From NCBI RefSeq assembly GCF_018449545.1, contig NZ_JAAVUR010000004.1:124001-188000 (forward strand): a stretch of DNA of 64,000 nt, written 5' to 3'. The notes under the pieces were generated by a model, which saw only the letters and a list, made by a program, of their open reading frames with translations, had not been told where the DNA came from and did no database searches. Shown piece by piece: positions 1 to 7,601 of the stretch. Within the stretch, counting starts at the first letter, position 1, and every line of letters starts with the position of its first letter. The translations under genes were made by a program, and so were the position numbers. The DNA comes from Granulicella sp. dw_53 (GTDB lineage: Bacteria > Acidobacteriota > Terriglobia > Terriglobales > Acidobacteriaceae).

Positions 1-55
1 CCTGAGCCTCGCCAACAAGTATTAAAGATAGGGAAAAAAGAATGAATTTTTTCAT
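1..55 (-). CDS. N-terminal fragment of a secreted protein (runs off left edge)
   Basis: An ATG at 55 on the minus strand opens a frame that stays open to the window edge and encodes about 18 residues: MKKF followed by a hydrophobic run (ILFSLSLILVG) and EAQ. This has the charged start and hydrophobic core of a Sec signal peptide, so the start of an exported protein is the likely reading. A weak purine-rich AGAAAG lies upstream. Nothing of the mature protein is visible, so no function can be given. Confidence 0.45.
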   Translation of the reverse strand, partial: MKKFILFSLSLILVGEAQ

Positions 56-574
56 CGCAATCACTTTCTGCCCGAATTCGTATGAGGAATCAAGGCTGTG
101 CGTAAATGGAATGGGTTATGAGGCAAGAAGGAATGACAAAGAGAAATGTTAAAAGGATTTTGCGAACGTCGAGCACTCACCAAATCCTCGTGCCGGTTCA
201 TCTCAATGAAGTGAATCTCGTCATCCGGCCCATCAAATAAAACTCACAGTTGCGGCAGCCGAACTATTCGGTGGTCGCTTCCTGTGGCCTTGTGATCTGG
301 ACTTGATTATCTGTAGCGCGTTCGTTCTCTTGGCGTACAAGACAGGATGACGATGCTTATTACACTTTCCTTGTTGCAGGGTATGTTTCAAATGGCAGCA
401 AGACAAGAGGAGGTTCGGCCCGGTAAGCCTATCTCCCCATCCGCTTCGGGATGGCAGCGTTTGCTGGTGGCCTTTGCGGCTGGACTTGAGGTGGAGATTT
501 GAGTTGAGTGGCAGGCCAGGTCGCCGGCAAGATTATTTCGTATAGTGTGCAGTTTCGGTATACGATATCTCTGA
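56..574. other. Intergenic stretch without a supported gene
   Basis: Between the left-edge fragment and the HigB-like gene I see no open frame with a protein-like sequence on either strand. The right end holds the likely promoter/operator of the toxin-antitoxin pair (inverted repeat at 538-565). The rest should contain the promoter of the left-edge gene, but no clear -35/-10 pair could be recognised. Confidence 0.5.
538..565. promoter_or_regulatory. Inverted repeat, probable HigA operator
   Basis: TCGTATA (538-544) and TATACGA (559-565) form a perfect 7-bp inverted repeat with a 14-bp spacer, ending 9 bp before the toxin start. TATAGT inside the left arm could serve as a -10 box. HigA-type antitoxins autorepress by binding palindromes over their promoter, so autoregulation is the likely role. 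That role is inferred from position. Confidence 0.5.
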
Positions 575-853
575 ATGATTAAGAGCTTTCGGCATAAGGG
601 CGTTGAGCGGTATTTCCGAACCGGGTCGAAGGCGGGGATACAACCGAAACAAGCCGTAAAGCTCACATTGCAGCTTACTTTGCTGAATATCGTAAAGAAA
701 GCGGAAGAGATGAACATTCCGGGCTGGCAATGGCACCCTTTGCGCGGCGAGCTGGAGGGTCATTGGGCGGTAAGCGTGAATGGAAATTGGAGATTGACCT
801 TTACATTCGATGGTGAGGACGCGATTCTGGTCGACTATCAGGATTATCACTAA
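575..853 (+). CDS. higB: HigB-like toxin of a type II toxin-antitoxin system
   Basis: This 92-residue protein matches the HigB/RelE-type mRNA interferase fold: MIKSFRHKGVERYF start, central helix region, and the conserved PGWQWHPLRGELEGHWAV and GNWRLTF strands ending in DYQDYH. HigB toxins cleave mRNA on the ribosome and are held inactive by HigA. The gene starts at ATG 575 just after the inverted repeat at 538-565 and is followed 10 bp later by the antitoxin, the toxin-first order typical of higBA. The conserved basic and C-terminal residues appear intact, so a functional toxin is plausible. Confidence 0.88.
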   Translation: MIKSFRHKGVERYFRTGSKAGIQPKQAVKLTLQLTLLNIVKKAEEMNIPGWQWHPLRGELEGHWAVSVNGNWRLTFTFDGEDAILVDYQDYH

Positions 854-863
854 GGAGAAGACC

Positions 864-1148
864 ATGCAGATGCACAATCCGGCGCATCCGGGAAAACTGC
901 TGGCGGAGTTTATGGGAGAGCGAAGTGTGACCGAGGTCGCCAAGCATCTTGGCGTGACGCGGGCTGCGCTTTCCCGTGTGCTGAACAGCAAGGCGGGGGT
1001 CTCGGCGGAGATGGCTTTGAAGCTGTCCGAAGCTTTTGGGCTGGATGCAGAGGTGTGGTTACGGATGCAGGTGCAACGGGACTTGTGGGTGGCTTCGCGG
1101 AAGAAGCGGGTGAAGGTGCGGCGATTGGTGCTGGAGACAGCGACGTAA
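864..1148 (+). CDS. higA: HigA-family antitoxin, HTH-XRE DNA-binding protein
   Basis: A 94-residue XRE helix-turn-helix protein beginning MQMHNPAHPGKLLAEF, with the HTH at about residues 20-65 (VTEVAKHLGVTRAALSRVLN, AGVSAEMALKLSEAFG). The HPG near the N terminus and the WLRMQ segment after the HTH are characteristic of HigA. The start at 864 was chosen because AAGGAGAAG lies just upstream and directly follows the toxin stop; a longer frame reaching back into higB lacks these features. A second in-frame ATG at 870 is possible. It should neutralise the upstream toxin and repress the pair. Confidence 0.9.
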   Translation: MQMHNPAHPGKLLAEFMGERSVTEVAKHLGVTRAALSRVLNSKAGVSAEMALKLSEAFGLDAEVWLRMQVQRDLWVASRKKRVKVRRLVLETAT

Positions 1149-1204
1149 TTTTCGGGAGAGATTATTGAGGGTGTCGAGGAGAGCGGTCGTGCTTTCGCAC
1201 GATA

Positions 1205-1243
1205 CCCCATCCTATTTGCGATGAAGCTGCAAAAAGGATGGGG
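1205..1243. terminator. GGATGGGG hairpin between convergent genes, terminator-like repeat
   Basis: CCCCATCCT (1205-1213) pairs with AGGATGGGG (1235-1243); inside it TTTGC (1215-1219) pairs with GCAAA (1229-1233), giving a long stem with one mismatch. GTTTTTG follows shortly on the plus strand. It sits between the ends of higA and glmM, so it may terminate both. The same CCCCATCCTT/AAGGATGGGG arms recur at 7543-7576, so it also belongs to a dispersed repeat family. Confidence 0.6.
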
Positions 1244-1263
1244 CACCCGTTTTTGTGGCTTGG

Positions 1264-2616
1264 CTAGATGCCTAGTTCGGTGCGGATGGCGTTGGCGATG
1301 GTGTCGGCGTGGAGGCGCATGAGGGGCTCGGATTCGGCTTCGATCATGACGCGGGCGAGGGCTTCGGTGCCGGAGTAGCGGATGACGACGCGGCCGGAGT
1401 CGGCGAGGGCCTGCTCGGCGGCGAGGATGGCGGCGGCTACGGCGGGGATGGATTCGAGGGGCTTTTTTTCGCGGACCTTGACGTTGACGATGACCTGGGG
1501 GAAGACCTTGAGGTCGGCGAGGAGCTCGGCCAAGGATTTTCCGGAGCGGTGGATGATGTCGAGGACGAGGAGAGCGGTGAGGAGACCATCGCCGGTGGTG
1601 CTGCGTCCGGAGAAGATGATGTGGCCGGACTGTTCACCGCCGAGGGCCGCGCCGGTGGCGAGCATCTGCTCGAGGACGTACTTGTCGCCGACGGGGGCGC
1701 GGAGCATGGCGATGCCGGAGCGTTTGAGGGCGGCTTCGAGGCCCATGTTGGACATGGTGGTGGCGACGATGGTGGGGTTCTGCAGGAGACCGCGGGTCTG
1801 GAGGTCGCGTGCGGCGAGGAGAAGGACGGCGTCGCCGTTGACTACGTTGCCGTGCTCGTCGGCGAAGAGGGCGCGGTCGGCGTCGCCGTCGAAGGTGATG
1901 CCGATGGAGGCCTTTTGTGCGACGACTTCGGCGGCGACGATGGCGGGGTAGAGGGCTCCGCAGTCCTGGTTGATGTTGCGGCCGTTGGGACTGGCGTGGG
2001 TGATGATGACTTCGCCGCCTAGTCCGGCGAAGAGCTGGGGAGCGACGGGGGAGGCGGCTCCGTTGGCGCAGTCGATGACGATGCGGCGATTGTCGAGAGA
2101 GAGGCCGGGGACGGCGGCGAGGAGGAACTGGACGTACTCGGCGCGGTCGGCGTCGTTGACAGGAGGCGGGGTGGAGAGCTCGGGGATGGCTTTGGAGGTG
2201 GCCAGCTGGTGGAAGATCTCGTCTTCGATGGCGAGCTCGGTGGCGTCGGGGAGTTTGAAGCCGTCGGGGCCGAAGAGCTTGATGCCGTTGTCCTGCCAGG
2301 GATTGTGGGAGGCGGAGATGACGACTCCGGCGGCGAAGCCGTGGGCGCGGGCGAGGAAGGCTACGGCGGGGGTGGTGATGACGCCGGCGGATTCGACGGC
2401 GGCTCCTACTCCGGCGGAGATGATGCCGGCGGTGAGGGTCGCGGCGATCCAGGCGCTGGACTCGCGGGTGTCCATGCCGAGGAGGATTCTGGGGCTAGGG
2501 GTGATGCGGGCGAGGGAGTGGGCCAAGGCGAGGCCGATGGCGTGTACGGTGGGGGTGTCGAGCGGGTGCTGGCCGGCGACGGAGCGGATGCCGTCGGTTC
2601 CAAAGAGCTTCTTCAT
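1264..2616 (-). CDS. glmM: Phosphoglucosamine mutase
   Basis: GlmM interconverts glucosamine-6-phosphate and glucosamine-1-phosphate, a cytosolic step toward UDP-GlcNAc for peptidoglycan and lipopolysaccharide. The 450-residue protein has the family start MKKLFGTDGIR, the phosphoserine loop SASHNP (Ser about 103), the metal-binding loop DGDADR, the sugar loop GGEQSGH and the C-terminal phosphate-binding RYSGTEALARVM. The open frame extends 39 codons further upstream, but the family begins at MKKLFGTDG, so ATG 2616 is taken as the start. Length is normal for the family. Confidence 0.96.
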   Translation of the reverse strand: MKKLFGTDGIRSVAGQHPLDTPTVHAIGLALAHSLARITPSPRILLGMDTRESSAWIAATLTAGIISAGVGAAVESAGVITTPAVAFLARAHGFAAGVVISASHNPWQDNGIKLFGPDGFKLPDATELAIEDEIFHQLATSKAIPELSTPPPVNDADRAEYVQFLLAAVPGLSLDNRRIVIDCANGAASPVAPQLFAGLGGEVIITHASPNGRNINQDCGALYPAIVAAEVVAQKASIGITFDGDADRALFADEHGNVVNGDAVLLLAARDLQTRGLLQNPTIVATTMSNMGLEAALKRSGIAMLRAPVGDKYVLEQMLATGAALGGEQSGHIIFSGRSTTGDGLLTALLVLDIIHRSGKSLAELLADLKVFPQVIVNVKVREKKPLESIPAVAAAILAAEQALADSGRVVIRYSGTEALARVMIEAESEPLMRLHADTIANAIRTELGI

Positions 2617-2787
2617 GAAGGGGTGGGTCTCCGTCGTTCTGATCGGGCTTTGCGTCTGAGTTTGTTCGTCGCCTTTTATTATCAGGCGTGGCGGGTTCGA
2701 GAGCGCAATTTTTGTCTTGTCGAGGGAGTTCAACCGGCGATGCCCGGCTGGAGAGGGAGCGTTTACCTAGGTGTGTGGGGGCTCGTT

Positions 2788-2816
2788 GTTTTATTCCCTG
2801 TCGCGCGGAATAAAAC
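2788..2816. repeat. Inverted repeat upstream of the caspase-like gene
   Basis: GTTTTATTCC (2788-2797) and GGAATAAAAC (2807-2816) form a perfect 10-bp stem with a 9-nt loop, in the 275-bp gap between the divergent glmM and caspase-like genes. It could be a transcription-factor site or a leader hairpin for the downstream gene. Nothing else in the gap is recognisable. Confidence 0.4.
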
Positions 2817-2891
2817 GAGGAGCCGTGAACTTAATACGAGTATCGCTCTGATGTCTTGGGTTGAGCTTTACACGGATCTTTCGGGAGAGAT

Positions 2892-3518
2892 ATGGCAATC
2901 TTTTATATTCCATTCGACCAGAATCAGGCCGAACAAGATTTTGGGGGCACTGGTCAGAGGCTGGTCACAAATACGGGAAGGCGACCGAAGTGGTGGAAGT
3001 TTAATATTGGATTGCTCAAGAGCTTCGAAGAACGAAACATTCGGGTTCTGTACCGAGATTCTGCTGAAAATTTGTCCAATGCCGGATTTGGAACCAATAT
3101 TTACATTACGGGTCATGGAGAGCCTGGGTCGACACGTATTACGGGAAATGACGTCACAGACATCCCCTTTCTGGATCCTATCGATTTAGCGCTCCTGCTT
3201 CAGCGGAGTGGTTTATCCAGAATGTTCGCCGGATCGATACGAATTGTCAGTTGTGGCTCTGGATTTGGCGAGCAAAGTTTCGCCCAACAATTCAGTTCCG
3301 CGATGGGGACCCTCGGTTATCGCTTGTGCAATATTTACGGATATACGCAGGACATTGCCATCGCCGAGGATCTCGAACACATTCGCGATCAGGATCTTTT
3401 TGCTAACGCCACGAAGTACAGCAAGCTGGCTGGCGATGCCCGGACCGAGACGTATACAGGAACGGCTCGAACAGCCCGGCGCAGGTTCGATCAGAACAAG
3501 AATCCATTCAACCGTTAG
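2892..3518 (+). CDS. Caspase-like / C80-type cysteine peptidase-fold protein, stand-alone
   Basis: This 208-residue protein has no signal peptide and no recognised name. Two blocks resemble the His/Cys dyad of clan CD peptidases, especially the C80 self-cleaving domain of MARTX toxins: NIYITGHGEPGS with His75, and SIRIVSCGSGFG with Cys121, followed by QSFAQQFSSAM and a GY strand. Each dyad residue lies at the end of a hydrophobic beta strand, as expected for the fold. The C terminus is basic and low in hydrophobics. The start at 2892 has GGGAGAGA just upstream. Neighbours (glmM, xseA) are housekeeping and give no functional hint. Peptidase activity is inference. Confidence 0.6.
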   Translation: MAIFYIPFDQNQAEQDFGGTGQRLVTNTGRRPKWWKFNIGLLKSFEERNIRVLYRDSAENLSNAGFGTNIYITGHGEPGSTRITGNDVTDIPFLDPIDLALLLQRSGLSRMFAGSIRIVSCGSGFGEQSFAQQFSSAMGTLGYRLCNIYGYTQDIAIAEDLEHIRDQDLFANATKYSKLAGDARTETYTGTARTARRRFDQNKNPFNR

Positions 3519-3578
3519 GGGAACAGCATGTCTCCTAGGGCGAGACGAAGGTCTTGTGCAGGTGAGGTTCTGCGGGTT

Positions 3579-5147
3579 CTAGGGGTCGATCTTTTCCACT
3601 TCCGCGGTGAGGGAGCCGGAGCCTAGCCGGACGCGGATGGTTTGGTGGGGGGCGGTTTCTGTGGCGGAGCGCAGGAGTGTGCCCTCGGCGGAGTAGGCGA
3701 GGGCGTAGCCGCGTTGGAGGACAGCCAGGGGGGAGAGGGCTTCGAGGCGGGCGGAGGCTCGGGCGAGGCGGTGGCGCTGGGGGGCTCCGGCCTGGGCGGC
3801 TAGCTGGAGGAGGCGCTGGCGAGCGGTCTGGAGGCGGTGGCGAGCGTTTGCGAGGCGGAGGGCTACGTCCTGGCGGAGGAGGCGGGCGGTGAGGGATTCG
3901 AGACGCTGGGTTCGGTTGCGGAGGCGGCGGGCGATGGCGTCTTCGAGGCGGCGGTGGAGCTCGTCGAGGTGCTGATCGCGGCGGCTGACGGAGTCGCGGA
4001 GGCGGAGGAGGACGGAGTCGGCGGAGAGGCGGGCGAGACGCTGACGGGCGTGCAGGAGATGAAAGCGGATGGCGCGGTGGCTGCGGCGCTCGAGGTCGAG
4101 GACGCGCTCCTCGATGCGGTGCTGGGCGGAGGTGACGAGCTCGGCGGCGGCGGAGGGAGTGGGTGCGCGGAGGTCGGAGACGAAGTCGGCGATGGTGAAG
4201 TCGGTCTCGTGGCCGATGGCGGAGACGATGGGGAGTTGCGAGGAGGCGATGACGCGGGCGAGGAGCTCGTCGTTGAAGCCGGCGAGGTCTTCGATGGAAC
4301 CGCCGCCGCGGGCGAGGATGATGAGGTCGACTTTGCCGGGGTGCTGGTTGAACCAGCGGATTCCGGCGGCGACGGTGGAGGGGCAGTTGGGCCCTTGCAT
4401 GGCGGCGGGGTAGATGAGGAGGTTGAGGCGGGCGTGGCGGCGGCGGGTGACGTTGACGATGTCGCGGACGACGGCTCCGGTGGGCGAGGTGACGATGCCG
4501 ACGCAGTGGGGAAAGGGCGGGAGTGGGCGCTTGCGGGCGGCGTCGAAGAGGCCTTCGGCGAGGAGGCGGGCTTTGAGCTGCTCGAAGGCTAGCTGCAGGG
4601 CTCCGGCGCCGCGAGGCTCCATGGTTTCGGCGATGAGCTGGAGCTGGCCGCGAGTCTCGTAGATGGAGATGCGGCCACGGACGAGGACGGCGAGGCCGTC
4701 GGCGGGCCGAAAGCGGAGGAGCTGGGCCTGGCGGCGGAAGAGGACGACGGGAAGCTGGGCTTCGCCGTCTTTGAGGGTGAAGTAGATGTGGCCGGAGGGG
4801 GCGGGGCGGCAGTTGGAGATCTCGCCCTCGACCCAGAGGTCGGTGTAGCCGGATTCGATGTGCTGGCGGACGTCGCTGACGAGGGCGCGGACGGACCAGA
4901 TGCGGCGCTCGAGGGGGAGCTTGGCGGCTGGCTTTGCGGGGGTGGGTGTTTCCGGGATGTTTTTTTCAGGAGGGGTGGATGGGGAGCTGAAGAGGAGGCC
5001 TAGCTGGGGGGTTTCGGAGGTTTTGCGGGGGGCGGCCGACTCGGTGAAGCGGGACTTTGCAGAGCGGGCCTTCGAGGGGCGTGCGCGCAGGCTGGCGAGC
5101 GTGAGCGGGTTCTCTTCCCTGTCGGACATACCGCCTGAGTCTAGCAT
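3579..5147 (-). CDS. xseA: Exodeoxyribonuclease VII large subunit
   Basis: XseA is the catalytic subunit of exonuclease VII, which degrades single-stranded DNA. The 522-residue protein has an OB-fold at about residues 80-175 (WVEGEISNCR, HIYFTLKDGEAQL), then the catalytic domain with RGGGSIEDLAGFND and SAIGHETDFTIADFVSD, and a long arginine-rich coiled coil at the C terminus. It exceeds E. coli XseA (456 residues) mainly through a proline- and serine-rich N-terminal extension of about 70 residues. Starts at 5147 or 5129 (MSDREEN) are both possible. No small subunit xseB is seen next to it. Confidence 0.95.
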   Translation of the reverse strand: MLDSGGMSDREENPLTLASLRARPSKARSAKSRFTESAAPRKTSETPQLGLLFSSPSTPPEKNIPETPTPAKPAAKLPLERRIWSVRALVSDVRQHIESGYTDLWVEGEISNCRPAPSGHIYFTLKDGEAQLPVVLFRRQAQLLRFRPADGLAVLVRGRISIYETRGQLQLIAETMEPRGAGALQLAFEQLKARLLAEGLFDAARKRPLPPFPHCVGIVTSPTGAVVRDIVNVTRRRHARLNLLIYPAAMQGPNCPSTVAAGIRWFNQHPGKVDLIILARGGGSIEDLAGFNDELLARVIASSQLPIVSAIGHETDFTIADFVSDLRAPTPSAAAELVTSAQHRIEERVLDLERRSHRAIRFHLLHARQRLARLSADSVLLRLRDSVSRRDQHLDELHRRLEDAIARRLRNRTQRLESLTARLLRQDVALRLANARHRLQTARQRLLQLAAQAGAPQRHRLARASARLEALSPLAVLQRGYALAYSAEGTLLRSATETAPHQTIRVRLGSGSLTAEVEKIDP

Positions 5148-5252
5148 TTGCGGGGTGGTGATGCAGGAGGGAGGGCCGTGAAGGGTCCGGTGCGGCTGTG
5201 GTCGACAGCCTCGCGGGAGGGTATCGTTGCTGAAGGTCAGACGAACTGAGAA

Positions 5253-5483
5253 TCAATCGTGCGGATCGACTTCATCGAGCGGCGATGCCTGGGACAATAC
5301 GGAGTACAAGAGAACGTCCGAGAAGAGTCCAGCGCTTCCATCGCTGAAGTAAATAATGACCCCGTGATCCATCCGATCTGCAGAGACTATCTGAGGGTGG
5401 GTGGCGGTTTCCATGGCTGAATTGTCGTCGAATTGCGCGATTATGTCTGTCCGGAAAACCACGTTAGCGGAGACGGGTTCCAC
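5253..5483 (-). CDS. Small hypothetical protein
   Basis: A 76-residue acidic protein with a protein-like core, MDHGVIIYFSDGSAGLFSDVLLY, predicted as short beta strands and a helix and ending in DEVDPHD. I do not recognise a named family; the ..DG.. core loosely recalls DUF971-type small domains. The frame starts at GTG 5483; an internal ATG at 5414 (METATHPQ) is an alternative, and neither has a clear ribosome-binding site. It lies between a receiver gene and xseA on the same strand. Confidence 0.5.
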   Translation of the reverse strand: MEPVSANVVFRTDIIAQFDDNSAMETATHPQIVSADRMDHGVIIYFSDGSAGLFSDVLLYSVLSQASPLDEVDPHD

Positions 5484-5506
5484 TTCGGGAAGCCCAGTTG
5501 GAGAGA

Positions 5507-5881
5507 CTAGGCGATAGCCCCCAGTAGGCTATTGGCTTCGCGGAGGAGGTCGGTGGGCTGGCAGGGTTTGGTGAGGATACTGACGGGCAGGGAGAGACGG
5601 TTTGCCTCTTCGCGAACTATCTTAAGATTGGAGTAGAAGCCGGTGAGTACGATGATGCGACAACTTGGCAATTCCCTGGTGATCTCGCGGACCAGGGCGA
5701 GGCCATCCTTGCCGGGCATGGTAATGTCGCAGAGCAGAAGATCGGGCCTAAATGTGCGAACGTCAACCATCGCGGTATTGACGGTATATGCGGCATGCGC
5801 CTCGAAACCACTTTTCTGGAAGACCAGAGCCAAAGTGTCGGCTACTAAACGCTCGTCATCTACGATCAGAACACGTTGCAT
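5507..5881 (-). CDS. Single-domain response regulator (CheY-like receiver)
   Basis: A 124-residue receiver domain with nothing else attached. It carries the acidic pair Asp8/Asp9, phosphoacceptor Asp52 (LLLCDITMPG), Thr80 and Lys105 (LTKP), so phosphorylation should be possible. Without an output domain it would signal by protein-protein contact or act in a phosphorelay. No histidine kinase is adjacent, so its partner is unknown. A similar single-domain receiver occurs at 39483-39923. Confidence 0.88.
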   Translation of the reverse strand: MQRVLIVDDERLVADTLALVFQKSGFEAHAAYTVNTAMVDVRTFRPDLLLCDITMPGKDGLALVREITRELPSCRIIVLTGFYSNLKIVREEANRLSLPVSILTKPCQPTDLLREANSLLGAIA

Positions 5882-6120
5882 GGGGGCCTCTATCTCTACT
5901 TGGTGAAACCATCCAAAGGATCAGCAGACAGGTGCTCCAAGAGAAGCAACGGGTAAATGCAGAACCTTAATCTAGTCTTTAAACATCCAACTGTCGAATA
6001 AAATTCCCGACAGTTACGTTGGCTATCTAACATAGCGCCAAGGGCTTGCGAGCTTAAACCCCCAACTCACGGTTTCGGCTTTGTTCTAGGTGAGACGCAT
6101 CAGAAAAAAGAAAGGGAGCC

Positions 6121-7329
6121 ATGCACCTCGTCGCGTTGATTGCAGGATTAATCTGCTGCCTGGGCGTAGCGCTGGATGCGTTCCAGACGATTATTCTTCC
6201 ACGACGACCCACCGGACGGCTACGGATTACGACACTTTTTTTTGCCCTCACCTGGGGGCCTTGGTCCATATTGGTTCCGCGGATTCGCAATAAAAAAGTA
6301 CGTGAGCAGGCGTACAGCATTTATGGGCCGTCGTCGTTGCTGCTTCTGCTGGGATTGTGGGCGCTGTTGCTGGTGACGGGATTTGCGTTTTTCTACTTTG
6401 CGCTGGGATCGCCTTTCCAAGATGCGATGCAGGCGAAGGGGTCGGGATTGCTGGGGCGGTTCGGCACCGATTTGTATGTGAGTGGCACGACGCTGTTTAC
6501 GCTGGGTCTGGGAGATGTGGTGCCGCGGGCGGTGGCGGCGCGGGTGCTGCTGATCTCGGAGTCTGGGGTGGGGTTAGGGTTTGTGGCGCTGGTGATCGGC
6601 TATGTGCCGGTGTTGTACCAGGCGTTTTCGCGGCGGGAGGTGAGTGTGGCGCTGCTGGATGCGCGGGCGGGCTCGCCGCCGACGGCCACGGAGCTGCTGC
6701 GGAGGCACGGGTTCGAGGGTGGGCAGGAGGCGCTGAGTCTGCTGCTGGCGGAGTGGGAGCGGTGGTCGGCGGAGATTCTGGAGTCCCACATCTCGTATCC
6801 GATTCTTTGCTACTACCGGTCGCAGCATGACAACCAGAGCTGGCTGTCGGCGCTGGTTTCGATCCTGGATACCTGTGCCCTGCTGATCTCGATCATGGAT
6901 GGAACTCCGGCGAGGCAGGCGCAGTTGACGTTTGCGATGGCGCGACATGCGCTGATCGATCTGGGGCATGTGTTCCATTTGGAGGAGAAGTCGAAGGCGT
7001 GCCTGTATGAGGGGACACGGCTGGACCGGCTGCCGCCGAAGGAGTTTGCGCGGGTGTGCGATGCGCTGGGGGATATCAGCATACGGATGTGCGGCGATCC
7101 GGCTTCAGCGCAGCGGCTGCATACGATTCGTACGCTTTATGAGCCGCATGCAATTGCGCTGTCAGAGTATCTGCGGATGCCGCTGCCAACCTGGCTGCCG
7201 GAGAAAGAGGCGAAGGATCAGTGGAGGACGATCACTCGGCTGCGGGGCGAGGCTGAAGATGTGCTGGGTGGGGCTGTGCATGTGAGCGCTTTGGCGGTGT
7301 CGAGTGATCTGGAGGATGAGGGGCATTGA
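6121..7329 (+). CDS. Potassium-channel-like membrane protein with atypical filter
   Basis: The 402-residue protein has an N-terminal membrane helix (about 2-26), a second helix (about 70-97), a pore loop with TLFTLGLGD (filter residues 127-132) and a third helix (about 141-168), followed by a roughly 230-residue soluble domain. The helix/pore/helix layout and the G-x-G-D signature match Ion_trans_2-type channels, but the usual TVGYGD is TLGLGD. The C-terminal region contains no RCK/TrkA motif that I can recognise. It starts with AAGAAAGGGAGCC before ATG 6121. Ion selectivity cannot be inferred from the filter with confidence. Confidence 0.72.
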   Translation: MHLVALIAGLICCLGVALDAFQTIILPRRPTGRLRITTLFFALTWGPWSILVPRIRNKKVREQAYSIYGPSSLLLLLGLWALLLVTGFAFFYFALGSPFQDAMQAKGSGLLGRFGTDLYVSGTTLFTLGLGDVVPRAVAARVLLISESGVGLGFVALVIGYVPVLYQAFSRREVSVALLDARAGSPPTATELLRRHGFEGGQEALSLLLAEWERWSAEILESHISYPILCYYRSQHDNQSWLSALVSILDTCALLISIMDGTPARQAQLTFAMARHALIDLGHVFHLEEKSKACLYEGTRLDRLPPKEFARVCDALGDISIRMCGDPASAQRLHTIRTLYEPHAIALSEYLRMPLPTWLPEKEAKDQWRTITRLRGEAEDVLGGAVHVSALAVSSDLEDEGH

Positions 7330-7397
7330 GGTTGGGTTGGGTAAGGACAGGCAACGGCGAGTGCAACTGCAAAGACAACCACAGGTCCTTCGACTGC

Positions 7398-7424
7398 GTA
7401 ACTCGCGATGGAGCTGCGAGTTAC
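7398..7424. repeat. REP-like intergenic repeat with perfect hairpin
   Basis: GTAACTCGC (7398-7406) and GCGAGTTAC (7416-7424) form a perfect 9-bp stem. The stem is framed by GGTCCTTCGAC on the left and CAGGATGACA on the right, a combination that recurs widely in intergenic DNA of soil bacteria. It is one of two hairpins in the gap between the convergent channel and TPR genes. Confidence 0.55.
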
Positions 7425-7542
7425 TTCGCTCAGGATGACAAATTTGTTAATTGGTCTAGAAATTTGTGCATTGTTGAAGTTGGTGCAGTGGTGGCAGGGT
7501 GAGTTTGGGTGTGGTCTATGGAAGACGGGTGCTTAAAGGCGA

Positions 7543-7576
7543 TGCCCCATCCTTTGCAAAAGCGAAGGATGGGGCA
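7543..7576. terminator. TGCCCCATCCTT/AAGGATGGGGCA hairpin, bidirectional terminator-like
   Basis: A perfect 12-bp stem (7543-7554 with 7565-7576) and 10-nt loop lies 25 bp beyond the end of the TPR gene and about 210 bp beyond the channel gene. The arms match those of the hairpin at 1205-1243. Position between convergent genes suggests transcription termination or mRNA 3' end protection, though no strong T-tract follows. Confidence 0.6.
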
Positions 7577-7601
7577 ATCGAATGTTGTGGCGGTTAGGAG
7601 G

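Noticed and set aside
1309-2022. Long plus-strand frames antisense to glmM, encoding Gly/Asp/Glu-rich sequence
   Set aside because: They mirror the codon bias of the real minus-strand gene; amino-acid composition is not protein-like and no motif is present. The same applies to long antisense frames over xseA, polA, recG and queA.
7398-7576. Tandem hairpins considered as a CRISPR or attachment site
   Set aside because: No regular repeat-spacer structure, no integrase and no direct repeats; they fit REP-like intergenic repeats and terminators.
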